Assembly (NCBI GenBank): GCA_949128115.1
Contig: OX421966.1
Location: forward strand, 57,471,416 to 57,535,415
Reading direction: 5' to 3'
Source: Anaspis maculata
Taxonomy: Eukaryota > Arthropoda > Insecta > Coleoptera > Scraptiidae
Length of the DNA: 64,000 bases
The notes below the pieces were generated by a model. It did no database searches. It was not told the origin of the DNA and was given only the letters and a program-made list of their open reading frames with translations. Within the stretch, counting starts at the first letter, position 1. Every line of letters starts with the position of its first letter. A program made the position numbers and the translations under genes. Of the stretch, positions 1 to 11,739 are shown one piece after another.

Positions 1-1061
1 TAATTTAGCCTGCGATGTGGAGGTAGGACTAGGTATAGGAGCGAGCCATTATTTAAACATTTTGAATTGTACATAGAGGTCAATAGATTGCTGTTGTGTT
101 GAAATTTTATACTGTGTCTCATTGTGTTTAAACTCGTAGTCAGACCTATCTCAACAATCTCGAGAGCTATATAATCGAACAACAAGAAGAGAGGCACAAC
201 GGGATGTCGTCCTGATACTAGATGATCACCGGCCAAGCGGTTCCAAAAGCGAAAAACGTGATTCAATTCAAATACATTGAATTAAATGCCAGTATAATGG
301 ATTGCCTACCCATTCAGGGGTACAAGACAATAGCTGGGGTCGTTTCAAAAATATTCTCCAATAAAGCACCGCTTTTCATGTAATAATGAATCCATTAGTA
401 GAGTTGACGGCACACAGAGGGACCTGCGGGCGGAGGTAAACAGAAAAACCAAGATCGTTTCGAACGAGTCAATAAGTCAAAATAAGGGGAGCAACACCGT
501 CAGCTGGAGTGCTGGACCATTACCAGGTCACCTGCGATCATAAAATCCCACTGCAAATCTGGGTGCGCCACTGGATAAACTCAGTTCGTGCAGTTAGGCT
601 TCGCCCACAGGTCATGTTATTTCGAGTACTCTAACGCAAAGTAGATGAAAAAATATTCTGACATTCTAACTGCCGAAGCGTCCAAGCGATCAAGCTGAAA
701 TTTGGTACGTCTTCACTTTCAGAAGTTGTGATTTCTTGGCAAGGCATTTCTGAAATCTTCAATCCGCCACAAACACTTCAATTGCTCGGATAATATTGTT
801 TAAATATCGTCTGAGGCCTGTGAACAAGTTTTTTTTCGCAATTTGTCCTTGTGAGTCTTTTATAAGTTTCCTTATCAAAGTCCAACCTCCCTTCTGGAAA
901 ATCGCTCTGACCGCGATTCACCTTCCGCCTTCCTTCCTTCCTAAATGTTTGCCGGAAAAGTGTTGTGGTGCCACAACAGTTTTTCTTGAATATTTTTATT
1001 GAACTAGGATCTCAACCGAGTGAGAATATGACAAGTAGGCATCAATAACGTATAATGTGTG
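1..1061. other. AT-rich intergenic DNA, no gene seen
   Basis: I see no convincing coding exon, RNA gene or repeat structure here. The longest open frame is a 68-residue chance frame without recognisable motifs. The right end probably contains the 3' flank of the minus-strand membrane-protein gene that ends at 1,082. Confidence 0.5.
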
Positions 1062-1086
1062 TTTATTAATATCATATAATTTTATT
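1062..1086 (-). promoter_or_regulatory. Poly(A) signals of the tetraspanin-like gene
   Basis: On the minus strand an AATAAA hexamer overlaps the stop codon (1,081-1,086) and a second AATAAA lies at 1,062-1,067, about 15-20 bp past the stop. Either could direct cleavage. The second leaves a very short 3' UTR, in keeping with the compact gene. Confidence 0.5.
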
Positions 1087-1890
1087 GTTTTATAGCCGCC
1101 AAAATCGAGCATGGTAGTTTTTCAGCTTCTTCAAGCTGTACACGTTTCTTTACCTTGATGAAATATATGATGGCCGCAGCAATTAGGATCGAAACCAGCT
1201 GGAATATAAGAAATATTACAATTTTTTTGAGAAGTGGTAGGACTCTATCCAAGTATCTGGCCTAAATAGGTAGTTATTTCACAATTTCACTAGAGAACGT
1301 TTTTGGAAAGAATTTTGTATACCTGAAACAGACAGAGCATCATCAAAACGTAGACAGATCCTTTGATTCCAATCTGTTTTCTCCATCTGTTGAAATATTG
1401 ATGCTCTTTTTTGTGGTGCACGAGTGTGAAAATTCCGACCGTCATTTGCACCAATACGACGACTGACATCCAGAAGATGTACTGTTTGGCAGAAAGATTT
1501 ATAGGTTATTACACGTCTAGGTTCTGAAGCCTGATTTAAGGAAGCAGAATCCGATGCAGAATCAGAACTCACACAGATCAGCTTGCCTCTGTTCTCAAAG
1601 TACGCATTGTAACCTCCGTACGGAGCCAGACATAGAGTGATGATGCCAGTCATTGAGCAGATAGCACCTTCGAGGAATTCAAGTTGCAGGATCTTCATGA
1701 ATACGACTGAGACCATCAGTCCGCCAAGCTGAAAAAAGCAACAACGATCATGTTATTGTTCCGTGTTCTGTGCGAGCGCTGCTAACAATAATTGATAATG
1801 ATGTTTTAAATTGATGCTTACCAACAAGCAGGCACTTAGCCCCACAAAAAATACTTTTAAAATGAAGAACTTCTTTTCCGAATAAACCAT
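1082..1890 (-). CDS. Small tetraspanin-like four-pass membrane protein, 4 exons, 187 aa
   Basis: Exons on the minus strand: 1,822-1,890, 1,573-1,728, 1,323-1,481 and 1,082-1,261, all joined in phase 0. Donors read GTAAGC, GTGAGT and GTATAC; acceptors end CAG, CAG and TAG. Introns are only 93, 91 and 61 bp. The product starts MVYSEKKFF and has four hydrophobic spans: across the exon 1/2 join, in exon 2, at the start of exon 3, and in exon 4. The link between spans 2 and 3 (APYGGYNAYFENRGKLIC) resembles the GxxGAxxENxxLL turn of tetraspanins. The region between spans 3 and 4 is only about 40-45 residues, has a single Cys and no CCG motif, whereas tetraspanins usually have about 80-100 residues with 4-8 Cys. 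A basic tail (KVKKRVQLEEAEK) follows span 4. Seen: exons, spans and splice sites. Inferred: tetraspanin kinship. It could be another tetraspan family. Function unknown. Confidence 0.72.
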
Positions 1891-3164
1891 TTCAAAGTTT
1901 TGACTTTTTCCTACCAGTCAAACGTCAAATTTATTGTTTCAAAGTGACTTGAAGCTCTTCAAGGTAGGTGGTGGTTGGTGGACCTTGAAATGGACGACAT
2001 GTTTAAAGTGAACGCATATGGGCGAACACCATGTCCATCTTATATCCACTGTCCTTGATTTTGGCAAAAGGTATAGGAGGTAGGTTGGAAACCGCTCATT
2101 CTCCTGTAGATAGCGTCTTGCTTTTTGGGTTTCAAAAAGTGTATTTGTATCCAATTAACTCCTAAACTTGCACTCAAATTTGCATTATGTAGGGTGCTTT
2201 CCTTCTACTACAAAGCTTACTAATCTGACCTAAGTTAAAGAGAGAAAAACCTAAAAATCACCTGAGTGAAAGTGAGACACCACTAGGAACTTAGGTCAGA
2301 ATATTTGGTTCATGTAGTAAAAAGATTGCGGCTATGATTATTATGGAAACTTTGGTGATAGGTAAGTCTGCTACCATCTATCCACCTAGAAGGGAAATCT
2401 CTTTATAGGATGTTTTACCTTCATTCATTATTACTGCCTATAATACCATCATTAATATTATTATGAATTTGCAAGCTCTGTAGGTACCTAGGTGGGTAGG
2501 TTCGGATAGGTATCCGTTGACTACACTACATCACAGGCTCTACAGTAATCCAAACCCATTATTCAAACCTTACTTACGTACAAAACACTATCCATAAACA
2601 GAATTCGTGTGTTGCGTAATATAACGATTCATATCGTCAATAATAAAGGGCACAAATTACGCCCCACACGTGAACTTAATGTGCATTTTCCAACAGCAAA
2701 AATTACGAGGAAGCTTTATGGCTTCTAATTTCCATCAATTCAAGGTTATAAAACCTTCACCACGAGAGGGTATAGGTAGGTATATAATAATATTATCCAT
2801 ATAAGTTGGTTAGCTTAGCCTTAGCAGGCAGGTTTTGGAATTATTATGCTATAAAACATGACGCAGTAAGTAGGTCTTCCAACTACATGCACGTTGCAGG
2901 CCAGGTAATAATGTATTGTTTCACATAATTATTTTTTTTAATCACTTATTTGTAATGGTAGGGTATTTTCCAAAAAAACTCATCTTGAGATTTTCCATTA
3001 ATGCCAAAATACTGACGGAATATTGTAAGAAATACAAAGTATCGCAAAAGTATCACAGTCCGAATTCATAGCGATAAATTATGGAGTCCACTCTGGAACA
3101 CATGCAAATAAAATATTCGAAAAAAATTATTGATGTCCATTTTCAAAGATATGGAGGTTTAAAG
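1891..3164. other. Upstream region of the membrane-protein gene, no further gene seen
   Basis: This should hold the promoter and any 5' UTR exon of the minus-strand gene, but no clear TATA box or upstream exon stands out. Short TAGGTAGG-type runs occur (around 2,490 and 2,770). The open frame at 1,939-2,154 has no recognisable content. Confidence 0.4.
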
Positions 3165-3170
3165 GCTAAC

Positions 3171-3295
3171 GGCTCGATACCAAATTGGGGCTGAGACCGC
3201 CGTAAGTGCGGTTACTATAGCAACGGCCAATCAGACTGCTCTATTTGGCAAGTTACGCTGTCCTAACTTTTGCGCCTGCAACTTGGTATCGAGCC
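3171..3295. mobile_element. Candidate small MITE, about 125 bp
   Basis: The ends are an inverted pair, GGCTCGATACCAA on the left and its reverse complement TTGGTATCGAGCC on the right. A CTAA direct repeat (3,166-3,169 and 3,296-3,299) sits at or within one base of the ends and may be the target duplication. The element has no coding capacity. Family not identified. Confidence 0.55.
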
Positions 3296-3300
3296 CTAAA

Positions 3301-3764
3301 CTCCACTCCTCTCTATGTTTGTCGTTCAAAATGATTTTGGGAAACTGTTTGTAGTGGGCAAATCAGTAATAAATCACCAAAACCACTGGATGTGCACTGA
3401 GCTTCTATTCAACAGTGATGATGATGAATAAAACTAAAAGAATTATTTCAAAAACTGTTACCAAAGTGCTCTCTATGAGAACGAGCAGGCCCATACCTTT
3501 CATAGCTCTTACATGAAGTGCAGTAACTTCTCACGTATAGCGGCCCTACTACCTATGTTTCCAAAAATCGTAACACGTAATCGTAACATTTTTGGAATAT
3601 ATTTTCCTTATGTTTCCATATCCCATATATCGCTCTGGACTCGAATTGCGATTCTCTTGTCACACCCTGTATATGTGTTAAGGCACCGTTGTGTGTACCA
3701 AATATATGAATAATTGACTCAAATCTGCAGCTAGCTGCGTTTTATAATCCATGTATGCAGAAAA
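3301..3764. repeat. Diverged repeat remnant (family shared with 51.6 kb and 63.9 kb)
   Basis: Around 3,330-3,410 the text CCACTGGATGTGCACTGA and its flanks resemble the left arm of the foldback element near 51,600 (CCACTGGATGTGCACTGAAC). A weaker relative lies near 63,870-63,930 on the other strand. Only a fragment is present. No coding exon is seen in the rest of this stretch. Confidence 0.45.
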
Positions 3765-3900
3765 ATAGTATATTATTCAACAAGCGGGTAATGTTTGCTT
3801 CTTAATCATGAGGATGCAGTTTGCCGACACGAGCCTTGGAGAGTGTCGTAAAGCATCCGAATGAGTAATAGCCATTACCCGCGAGTAGGTAGAATACTAT
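3765..3900. mobile_element. Candidate small MITE, about 136 bp
   Basis: Imperfect inverted ends of about 29 bp begin ATAGTAT on both sides and end with a shared CGGGTAATG block (left near 3,785, right near 3,873). The middle is non-coding. No clear target duplication was found, so the ends are approximate. Confidence 0.5.
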
Positions 3901-4083
3901 GCTTTATTCAATCTTATTGAAAAATACAGGCATGTATGCGCGTGATAATGCGTGCATTATTCAATAGGATTGGATGAATAATATTACGAAACTCGGTGGA
4001 TATGAGTTCTCGACACACGGGCGAGACACCTTCACATAATAATTAGCAGAGGAGCGGTGAACGGGTGCCCAAGGCTTGAGTCG

Positions 4084-4243
4084 CTCGCTGGAGATCTCGA
4101 TGCGCGATCAAGACAAATTTGCACAATTGGCGGAGGAGCCGTGAACTGACTGCCAATTGTAAACTCGCTGGAGATCTCGATGCGCAAACTAGACACATTT
4201 GCACAATTGGCGGAGGAGCGTGAGCTGGCAGCAAATGCTAAAT
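4084..4243 (+). repeat. Two tandem 80-bp units in decayed coding-like DNA
   Basis: Two units, 4,084-4,163 and 4,164-4,243, share CTCGCTGGAGATCTCGATGC and then a block reading GCACAATTGGCGGAGGAGC. The 80-bp period is not a multiple of three, so if this was ever coding, one unit is out of frame. See the pseudogene entry that overlaps it. Confidence 0.6.
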
Positions 4244-5080
4244 ATACCGGAATTACAATGGAAGCCAAGCGACACTATGACTACTATCAAAGTACCTACC
4301 CAACGGAAATTCATAACATTGGTGTTAGAAGCGGCATAATTAAGAACAATTCGGCCTGCGACTACAGGGAGTTCAGGAAGCCCTATAATAATTGATCTGT
4401 GAATTCTTGCGGATTCTTGAGCTAGCATGATGAAAATGATGCAGGAAGATCTTCTAGAAGGACAAGAACAAAAATGTCTTGGCGAAAAAGGAGCGCTGAA
4501 AAATTGAAACAAGATCAGCACCTGAAAGAAAAGAGAATGTAAAAACCTCCCACAAGAACAACGCCCAGAAGAAAGAGCGGAATCAAAAAATCTTCTAGAA
4601 AAACAGGAGACTCGACAAGAAAAGAAGCGTCAAGAAGACGAGATAAAATTGCAGAATCTTTTAGAACAGGAATATTACCGTTCAGAAGGAAGAGAATGAA
4701 TAATGACGATTGTGGACAACACACGCGGTATTTTAAATTTCAATAGCAATGCAAGAAAGCTGAAAGACAAAACGGAAGCATATAATGCCAAGCAACAGAC
4801 TTAGAAAACTGCCCAGCGGGTATTCATCGTGTGGATCTGCCCAAATACGAAGGACAAAGCCCAGGGACAACTCACAAGAAAGAGATGGATACTGCTGCCG
4901 AGATTTATGGATGAAGCCGATCGACTTTTTGAGAACTCCTGCTAATGAACTGGCGGCCAAGAGTGGAATATACCGGAACTACAATAGAAGCGACTAGAAC
5001 CTTCGAGTTTTTTATGAAAGACACCTGGAATATCATGAAACACAACACGCAAGTATAAAAGGTACGGCATGGACAGGGTG
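4160..5080 (+). pseudogene. Decayed coding-like sequence, charged and coiled-coil-like, unidentified
   Basis: Plus-strand frames interrupted by stops and shifts carry long Glu/Lys/Arg/Gln-rich stretches (for example LAEERELAANAKYTG at about 4,210-4,255 and Glu/Gln-rich runs at 4,430-4,690). A phrase reading AKYTGITMEA near 4,235-4,265 recurs in altered form near 4,950-5,000. This internal similarity and charge bias look like the remains of a retroelement structural protein or a coiled-coil gene. I do not recognise a family and no intact frame exceeds about 70 residues. Confidence 0.35.
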
Positions 5081-5299
5081 AGCTGGAACTAAATTGATAG
5101 CAAAAGTGGGAAGATCAGCGAAAGTAAAAGAAGCAATATCTGCTGGGTGGTCGACAAAAAAAACGCACCTATCTATTTTCTTGAAATATTCGTTTCTCAA
5201 CCGATTTCCAAAAACTTTGTATGAGTGGACGACCAAGAAAACAGGCTACAAAATCAATACAAAGATAGCCAAACTGTCAAAAACTCAAAATGGCGGACG

Positions 5300-7088
5300 C
5301 ATTTGAAATAAGCTCTTTCTGGTCTCGTTTTTCTTTTGGTTGAAAAGTGGTTGAGAGATTTTATGACTGATATGGGATGAAATAACCTCCCTCTTACTTC
5401 ACAAAGTACTACGAGTCAAATTGGTTCATTCACTGTGGAGATACAGTGAACGGAAAACAGGCCTTCTTGCCAATTTTCCTACTAGTATCCAGGAAACTAT
5501 GTGCATTGTTGTTGGAGACTATTTTTTGAATAAGAAGTTGAAGTGTGAGAGAGCCCTGAGGGCCCTCGGGCTTCAAACTTCACCTGCGGAAATAAAAATT
5601 CACTCTAGTTCCTTTGGTGTATAAACAACTATTTCACGGTAGACAAATGTTGCCGGCCCACGTGGCCTCTCTACTAGGTGGTACGCAAACGAGCGTACGA
5701 TGGAGAAGGTCTCGCAATTCGGAAATCTTGCGTCATAAACTGGAAAGTGGCTCCAAGCTGAGATCTTCGAGAGGGAAGTCGCCCGGGAGATGGAATGCTT
5801 TCTAGTTGATGAAACCTCGTCTCTTGTAAAATTTCCTTAGTACCCACTTGGGTGGGATTCTCTTTTGTACGTAGGTGAAGATACTTGTGTGAAATGGTAA
5901 AAATGGTAACAATGGTGAACTCTGTGGAACCTTCTTGCTGAATAGGTGAAGAAACTTGATAGTAGATGGAAAAACTTGGTTGATGAAAAACTTGATGAGT
6001 GAAACCTGCAGAATATGGTGGAACGTTTCTTTGGTAGGCTTTTTGTGTGCTAGTGCTTCTTCAGCCGCTAAAACGCCCAACTCAGGCATTCATACTTTCC
6101 TTACTGTTCTCCGTCGCCAAACTTATTCCGAATGGACGCTTGGTTTTGTATTCGATCACCACAATACGCAATCCTCTCACCTAGCAGACGTGAACGCACA
6201 AAACCACACGCTGGTGATGGATCTCGCTCAATATCGATGCTGAAGAGAACTCGAGTCTCAACGTCTTTCACCTCTATCAACTTTCGCCGTTTGGCGCGTT
6301 AGCCCACGGATTATTTATCAGCCAATCAGAAGACGCCGCGAAGCATTTCTCCGTCAGGACTGCCACTGCAGTGTAACAAAATTTCACAGACTAGGAAAAA
6401 AAACGGTTGTTCAGATTTGGACTAACCCAACCCGATCGGTCAAAGTACTAGAAAGTAGACCAAGGCAAAAAACGACATAACAGCATAAAGAAGTCGGATG
6501 TAAGAGTATAAGAGTAAGTAAGAGTGCTATTAGTAGAAGAAGCTCCATTTTATGCCATATGGCTGCCAAATGTAGATTGAAATGGGTATGTGGTGCCCAG
6601 GAAGAGGAAATAGTTTTTAATAATTCAATGAGTAGTCACAAAAATTATAATAAGTAATTCCTTCATGAAAATTTTCTTCAGTTGCAATTGAAAGTTCATC
6701 AAATAACCCTTCAGGTTCTAGTCGTCAAGTAAAGCATTATTTTTTATAACGAAGTCACGAAAAAATTATAATGATCACACATAGAAAGCGACCAGAAAAG
6801 CGAGTTTTTTCGAAAAACAGAATGACACAAGCTAACACAAACACAGCTGCAGAAATTTTTAGAGCCAAATTAGAAAGCGATCAGGGACGCGACGTTTTCC
6901 AAGGAACAGAATGACGCAAGCTAGCACGAACACAGCTGCTCTGAAATTCTCAGAGCCCAATTGAAGATAAACCTTATTCATACAGGGTGATTCACCACCG
7001 AATGGACATAGACCAAGAGTAGGTCCAGTTTTTCCAGGCGAACCAGAATCTGGCATTGGAATTTTTCTAACACTGTTCATTTCAAAGT
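5300..7088. other. No supported gene
   Basis: Open frames here are short (under 120 codons) and have no motif I recognise. The stretch 6,240-6,370 is GC-richer and contains a CCAATCAG box at about 6,323, but no gene start can be tied to it. Confidence 0.4.
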
Positions 7089-7090
7089 TA

Positions 7091-8254
7091 CAGGGTGATT
7101 CATGTATTTTGTCGAATGTTTTGACTAGCCGTATCTTTAGAACGACGGAATGGATCGAATTGAAATTTTGTGGATTGATTCTTATATTGATTCTGACACA
7201 TCGCCCTATCAATCAGTTTGAAGTTTCCAGGGACGGTCTTGTAAAAAAAACTTCAAAGCTTTTTTTCAAAATGCGGTGGTGGCCGAGTGGTACAGGTGAT
7301 TGCAAGCCAAACCATTCGCGCTGCCCTGTGTGGGTTCGAATCCTACTTCATCCATGGATATTTTGTGCTGTCCTCGAGGTTGCATGGTAGAGCAGCTCAT
7401 AGCTGAATGTCGCCTCGTAAAATAAGACAATTAAAATAAAAAAAAAAATAAAAAAAAAATAAAAAAAAAAAAATAAGACATTCTGTATGCATATTTTTTG
7501 AAATTCATTTCCAAAAATTTAGAAACTACAATAAATGCTGCTGATAATATGTATGTATCGCAAAAAAATTGCTTGGCACCATTGAGCTGTCAAGAAAATT
7601 TTGATGATTGTAATGATTTTTGAGGTCAAGATTTTTTGTAAATTGATATTTCCAAGTATTTGCAAATGATCCATATTGAGTTTCATCACAAAAATTAATA
7701 TGACATTTTTCTCGTTTTCTCAGTAACAAAAAATTTCATCACAATTTTCATTTTTTTTTTGTTACGTCCCTCAACTTCAGCTCAATTTGAGATTTGGCTG
7801 AAACTTTCTGTTACTACTGAGAAAACGAGAAAAATGTCATTTTCATTTTTCTAACGAAACGGCTGAAATTTGAGGCCGTGATAGATCATCAATTTGTGAA
7901 TATTTGAAAAAATCAATTCACAAAAAATCCTTACCGCAAAAATCATCAGAATTATCAATTTTCATTTGGCAGCTTAATGGTGCCAAGCAATTTTTTTTGC
8001 GATTCCAATAACATGTTTTATGTAGTTTCTAAACATGGAAATGGATTTTGAATAATATGCATACAGAATGTCTTTTTTTGGAAAAAGCTTTGAAGTTTTT
8101 TTTTCAAGGCCGGCCCTGAAAATTTTGAACTCTTTGATAGTGCGATGTTTCAGATAATAATGGAAGAATTAATCCAAAAAATTTCAATCCAATCCGTTTG
8201 GTCGTTTTGAAGTTATGGCTTGTCAAAAAATTCTACGAAATACATGAATCACTG
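7091..8254. mobile_element. Long foldback element with TA target duplication
   Basis: The left end CAGGGTGATTCATGTATTT matches the reverse complement of the right end CAGTGATTCATGTATTTC. Both are bordered by TA (7,089-7,090 and 8,255-8,256), the target pattern of Tc1/mariner-type elements. The arms run inward for several hundred bases; the palindrome centre is near 7,770, and CGTTTTCTC blocks face each other at about 7,715 and 7,815. There is no transposase frame, so this is a non-autonomous foldback element. A SINE interrupts the left arm. Confidence 0.75.
7271..7474 (+). mobile_element. tRNA-derived SINE nested in the foldback element
   Basis: The head has a polymerase III A box TGGCCGAGTGG (7,280-7,290) and B box GGTTCGAATCC (7,333-7,343), arranged as in a class II Ser/Leu-type tRNA. 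The tail is a long AAATAAA/poly(A) run (about 7,430-7,474). The acceptor stem does not pair, so this is not a working tRNA. The right arm of the host element shows the uninterrupted sequence, which proves insertion after the foldback element formed. Confidence 0.8.
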
Positions 8255-8256
8255 TA

Positions 8257-9565
8257 TAACAACACGAAAAATACAAAATAGCTAGAACCCAGACGTGCGC
8301 TAACTAAGATAAGCCTGAGTTATAGCCTAACTACAATAGCAATGACGCACCTAGTGCAAATAATCAACTAGGAATTATCTATCCAAAAGTCCCTCCTGTA
8401 AAGCTGATGCAAAGAAGACCCTGAATTACAGCGTAATAAATGTCAAGTACTCAAGCCAAAATTGTTCAACTGAAGTGTTTTTCTCTTGAATCGACGGGCC
8501 GCGGTGAGGAAGACAAGGCACGATTCTGCACAAAACAAAGAGACAAAGGATTCTCCCAGCTGTATAAAACGTGAAGCGTCCTATCCAGGCACCAGAGCAG
8601 TTCGAGTACAAGCAGCAGTACAAGTACAAGCAGTCAGCATCAGAGCAGTATCAGACCAGAGTACAGCAACAACCAGTACCGATAAAGGCCAACAGTTCCT
8701 GCCGCCTTAAGGCGGCACACTGAGAGAAAAGTTTCATTTATAGGTAATAAATACTTGTTTCGTACCAATTCAATAACAAATACTATAGCAAAGTATATGT
8801 CACCATATGTCGTTTACATCAAATAATTATTTTAAAATCACTTATTCATTATAACCAAGGGGCTTATTATGCCAGTTGTTCATAAGAGTTCATAAGATTC
8901 AATGAATATATTATTCCGTATCAAATATTAGTCAAACTTTCCCACAAAATGATTTATTACATCCAAATTGCACATTTTGTTTGTGATTGAGCCGGTTTAT
9001 TAACTATAAACAAATACATATTGGCGGACAATCACCTGTTCTTAACCAACAATATACCTGTGTTCACTTCACTTTGGCACCATTTATTACCTAATAATAA
9101 CTGTGCAATATTCATAAACAATCGCTAAGTCACCCTCAATGAATTTAATCACTAGAGTAAATTCGGATATTATTATTTATTATTGCCAATGTAATGCGTT
9201 GGTGGGGTGAGAGATTTCCAGCCGGCGCCATTATTCGTGCATGGTGTCGTTTGTGCCGTATCATCCCATGTCATTCATTGTCTAGTATCTCGTTGAAGAA
9301 AAGCAAATTTATTTATGCAGGGTGACTCAAAAATGTCGGACCATCTTGAAGGTGCGTAATGTAGAGGTGTAGTAGTAGAGTGCTGAAAAGTTGTTGAAAA
9401 GATTCTAATGTCTTCCAGTTTTGAAGTTGTGGAGGAACAAAAGTCGGTTCTTCGATCGCTTCTATTTTCGTTGTTTCAAAAGATTTTGGTGAACTGTTCA
9501 ATGTTTATGGAAAAACAATGAGTGCCAGAAATCAACCTCTAAATCTGTGATGAATGTCTCTTTTG
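8257..9565. other. No supported gene
   Basis: The sequence is AT-rich without recognisable exons. A short CAGTAC/AAGTAC-rich patch at about 8,590-8,680 gives a low-complexity open frame. A CAGGGTGACTC motif at 9,318, like the ends of nearby foldback elements, may be a lone terminus. Confidence 0.35.
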
Positions 9566-9732
9566 TATAAAGTGTGAGTCATGAATCTTGAAAATTATTT
9601 TTTTCCAAAAGTGCCTGCAAACAGTCCCATATCCTATGTAGAGCACAATAAAACACAATTCAATTTTATAAAATGCTTTGCTTCTGGTTTCTTAGGAAAA
9701 CTGAATTTTTGTAGTTTATGACTCAACCTTTT
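9566..9732. repeat. Diverged copy of the short element seen at 51.64-51.82 kb
   Basis: The left part (GAGTCATGAATCTTGAAAAT followed by TTTTTTCCAAAA) and the right part (GGAAAACTGAATTTTTGTAG then TATGACTCAACC) match, with changes, the left and right parts of the 176-bp element at 51,644-51,819. The ends are eroded. Confidence 0.5.
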
Positions 9733-9979
9733 GTGGAATTTTGTGGAATATAACCATAACCATTTTGTACGATGATGAATAATCCAACACACTCCACAAA
9801 CTCCTCGACAAACCCTCAAACATTCCCTTCCAATGATTCTCTCTAGCTCCATGCCAGATCAAAGCAAATAACGAAAAACAGACAAGACTTTGACCGCCGA
9901 CGACGTAACACACCCGACAACCCAAAGATGCCCATCTTATCTTTATTGTTCTTTTACTGCTAATTTCATTCAACATCTA

Positions 9980-10460
9980 TCATATAATCCGGAACTCTGG
10001 CAAGCCTCGGCATCGGAGAGCCTGCCCGGTCTGCCCTTTTCTCTTTCACTCTCCACACTCATGCCCTGCCCGCCCACTCTCTAACGAGTTTTTACTCTCT
10101 TTTCCGCGTGCACGCGCCCATGCTCTCCCTTTCTCTCTATATGCGTTTTGTTTGTAGTTTGTTGTCGGTCGGGTTTGTTTGTTCCGAAAGAACCGCGCGC
10201 GCGGCGTGCCTCCGAAACGGGCAAAAAATTCTTTAATTTCGTTCCTGCAACAAACAAGCTTACGCAGGGGATGGGAGATCCTGTGCATGGGAGAAAGGAC
10301 CAGCTTTTGGAATTTCCTCTGTTGGATTTGTGCGGGAGAGCGGCGGTGGGTGGTTATTTGGCCCCGGCTGTTCTGCCTAATGTGTAATTCGATTTCGGGA
10401 CTTTTTTATGCGAACGAACAGGGCGGCGCACGAAAAGCTCCGGTTTGAATATGAAATTCG
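9980..10460. promoter_or_regulatory. GC-rich noncoding island, possible promoter or conserved element
   Basis: This stretch is clearly richer in G, C and CpG than its surroundings (GCGCGCGCGGCGTGCC near 10,190) and carries a CT-rich tract. No exon with splice sites and a clear protein was found on either strand, although several frames stay open by composition. It could be a promoter/5' UTR of a gene lying outside the readable exons, or a conserved enhancer. Strand unknown. Confidence 0.35.
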
Positions 10461-11489
10461 CTTCGATTTTTTTGCAAAGGTGGAACCTACGAAGTTCAAA
10501 GTTCAACAAATCAACACTAGAACGATCAACGAAACTTATCACAGTACAAGTGCAGAGAAGGCATCAAGTGTGCTGACAGGTATCGGCTATCGATCAAGAA
10601 TAATAATGAAACCACTTTTTTAACATTCGTAATGAGGTAAAAATGATCGGCTGGAGGGAATGACTTTGAGATTGTCATCGTTGACAGTGTTGGCAGTGCA
10701 CACAAAGTGACATAACTGAATAAACATTGTGAACGAGATATAAACCAACAAGGCTGGGTCGATTTTGACTTACCTGAAAAGCCGATTGCAAGATTGCCAG
10801 GATTGGACATCAGCAGCTGTGGTATCCATTCCTCCTTTGTTTTTGTTTTGTTTGTACGTTAGTACGCCTGAAGTAGGTATATCATCGTTGAAGAAACGTT
10901 CGTGTTCGTAGTGTTTACCGATGGGAGAAGATGGCGCTGGGCGCGAGCGTCGACGGGGTTTGGAGGAACAGGTGTTGTGACGACGAGATGTGAATTGTAG
11001 TGTCCTCTAGTGTGCGTTTGTCCACCGATCCCAGGTGGGTTTTTCACTTGATATTCTACCGCAATTTTGGCTTTCACCCACATATCAAATCATGTATGGT
11101 ATGTCGATATACATTTCGTCCGCATAACTATTATTGTCTCTGAAGCGAAATTTTGGTCAAGTATCGACTCGCTGTTGTCAACGCGCTTACGTGAGTAGCA
11201 ATTTTTCCCCCCCTTGTAGTCGAGGTGCTTTTCACTGCTTCGAATTTTGTGTAATTCATCCAATCCCAAATGATGTCAATTTTAATGTCAAATTCCGTGA
11301 ATCTAGTGAGTGTGCACTTTGCGCATTATGACGTTGTCCCGGAGTTGAACAGTTGTATGTGCGTGTTTCGAGGTTTCATGTTTCTTACGCTGCTCCAAGT
11401 ATGCATTTCCGTGGACAGACACTGATGTATCACAAAAATGTTGCTTCAGGTGTTGACGGAACACCAGCAAAAATGATAAGTCATATCAT
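10461..11489. other. No supported gene
   Basis: A short GC-richer patch at 10,920-11,050 contains ATGGCGCTGGGCGCGAGCG at about 10,931, which opens an 18-codon frame only. Nothing else here can be supported. Confidence 0.35.
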
Positions 11490-11739
11490 CCCTTGCCAGG
11501 CAAAGCAACGTAAGCGACATTTCAGCAACTTCGCAGGAGTGACACAAAATCGTGTTGTTTGCAAACTGCTCACGGAAGAATATTAATTTTGCATGTTTCA
11601 TAATATGCAATGATCATTGAAGTATATTTTAGTGCTTGTGATGGTTCACTTATTCGACGCGGCTCAGTGAGACCTCTCCAACAAGATCAAAAACTCATTT
11701 TTGTCAGAATGGCGCTTACGTTGCTTTGCCTGGCAAGGG
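11490..11739. repeat. Inverted repeat, 27-bp perfect core arms, 196-bp spacer
   Basis: The arm at 11,490-11,516 (begins CCCTTGCCAGGCAAAGCAAC) is the exact reverse complement of 11,713-11,739, and similarity continues imperfectly for several bases outward and inward. This looks like a MITE or foldback remnant. No target duplication is recognisable. Confidence 0.6.

Noticed and set aside
1279..1716. Continuous 145-codon minus frame as a single-exon gene
   Set aside because: It reads through an intron. Using GTGAGT at 1,567-1,572 and the acceptor at 1,482-1,484 restores membrane-protein sequence in a different downstream frame.
7271..7350. Possible tRNA gene
   Set aside because: A and B boxes are present, but the acceptor stem does not pair and a SINE body with an A-rich tail follows.
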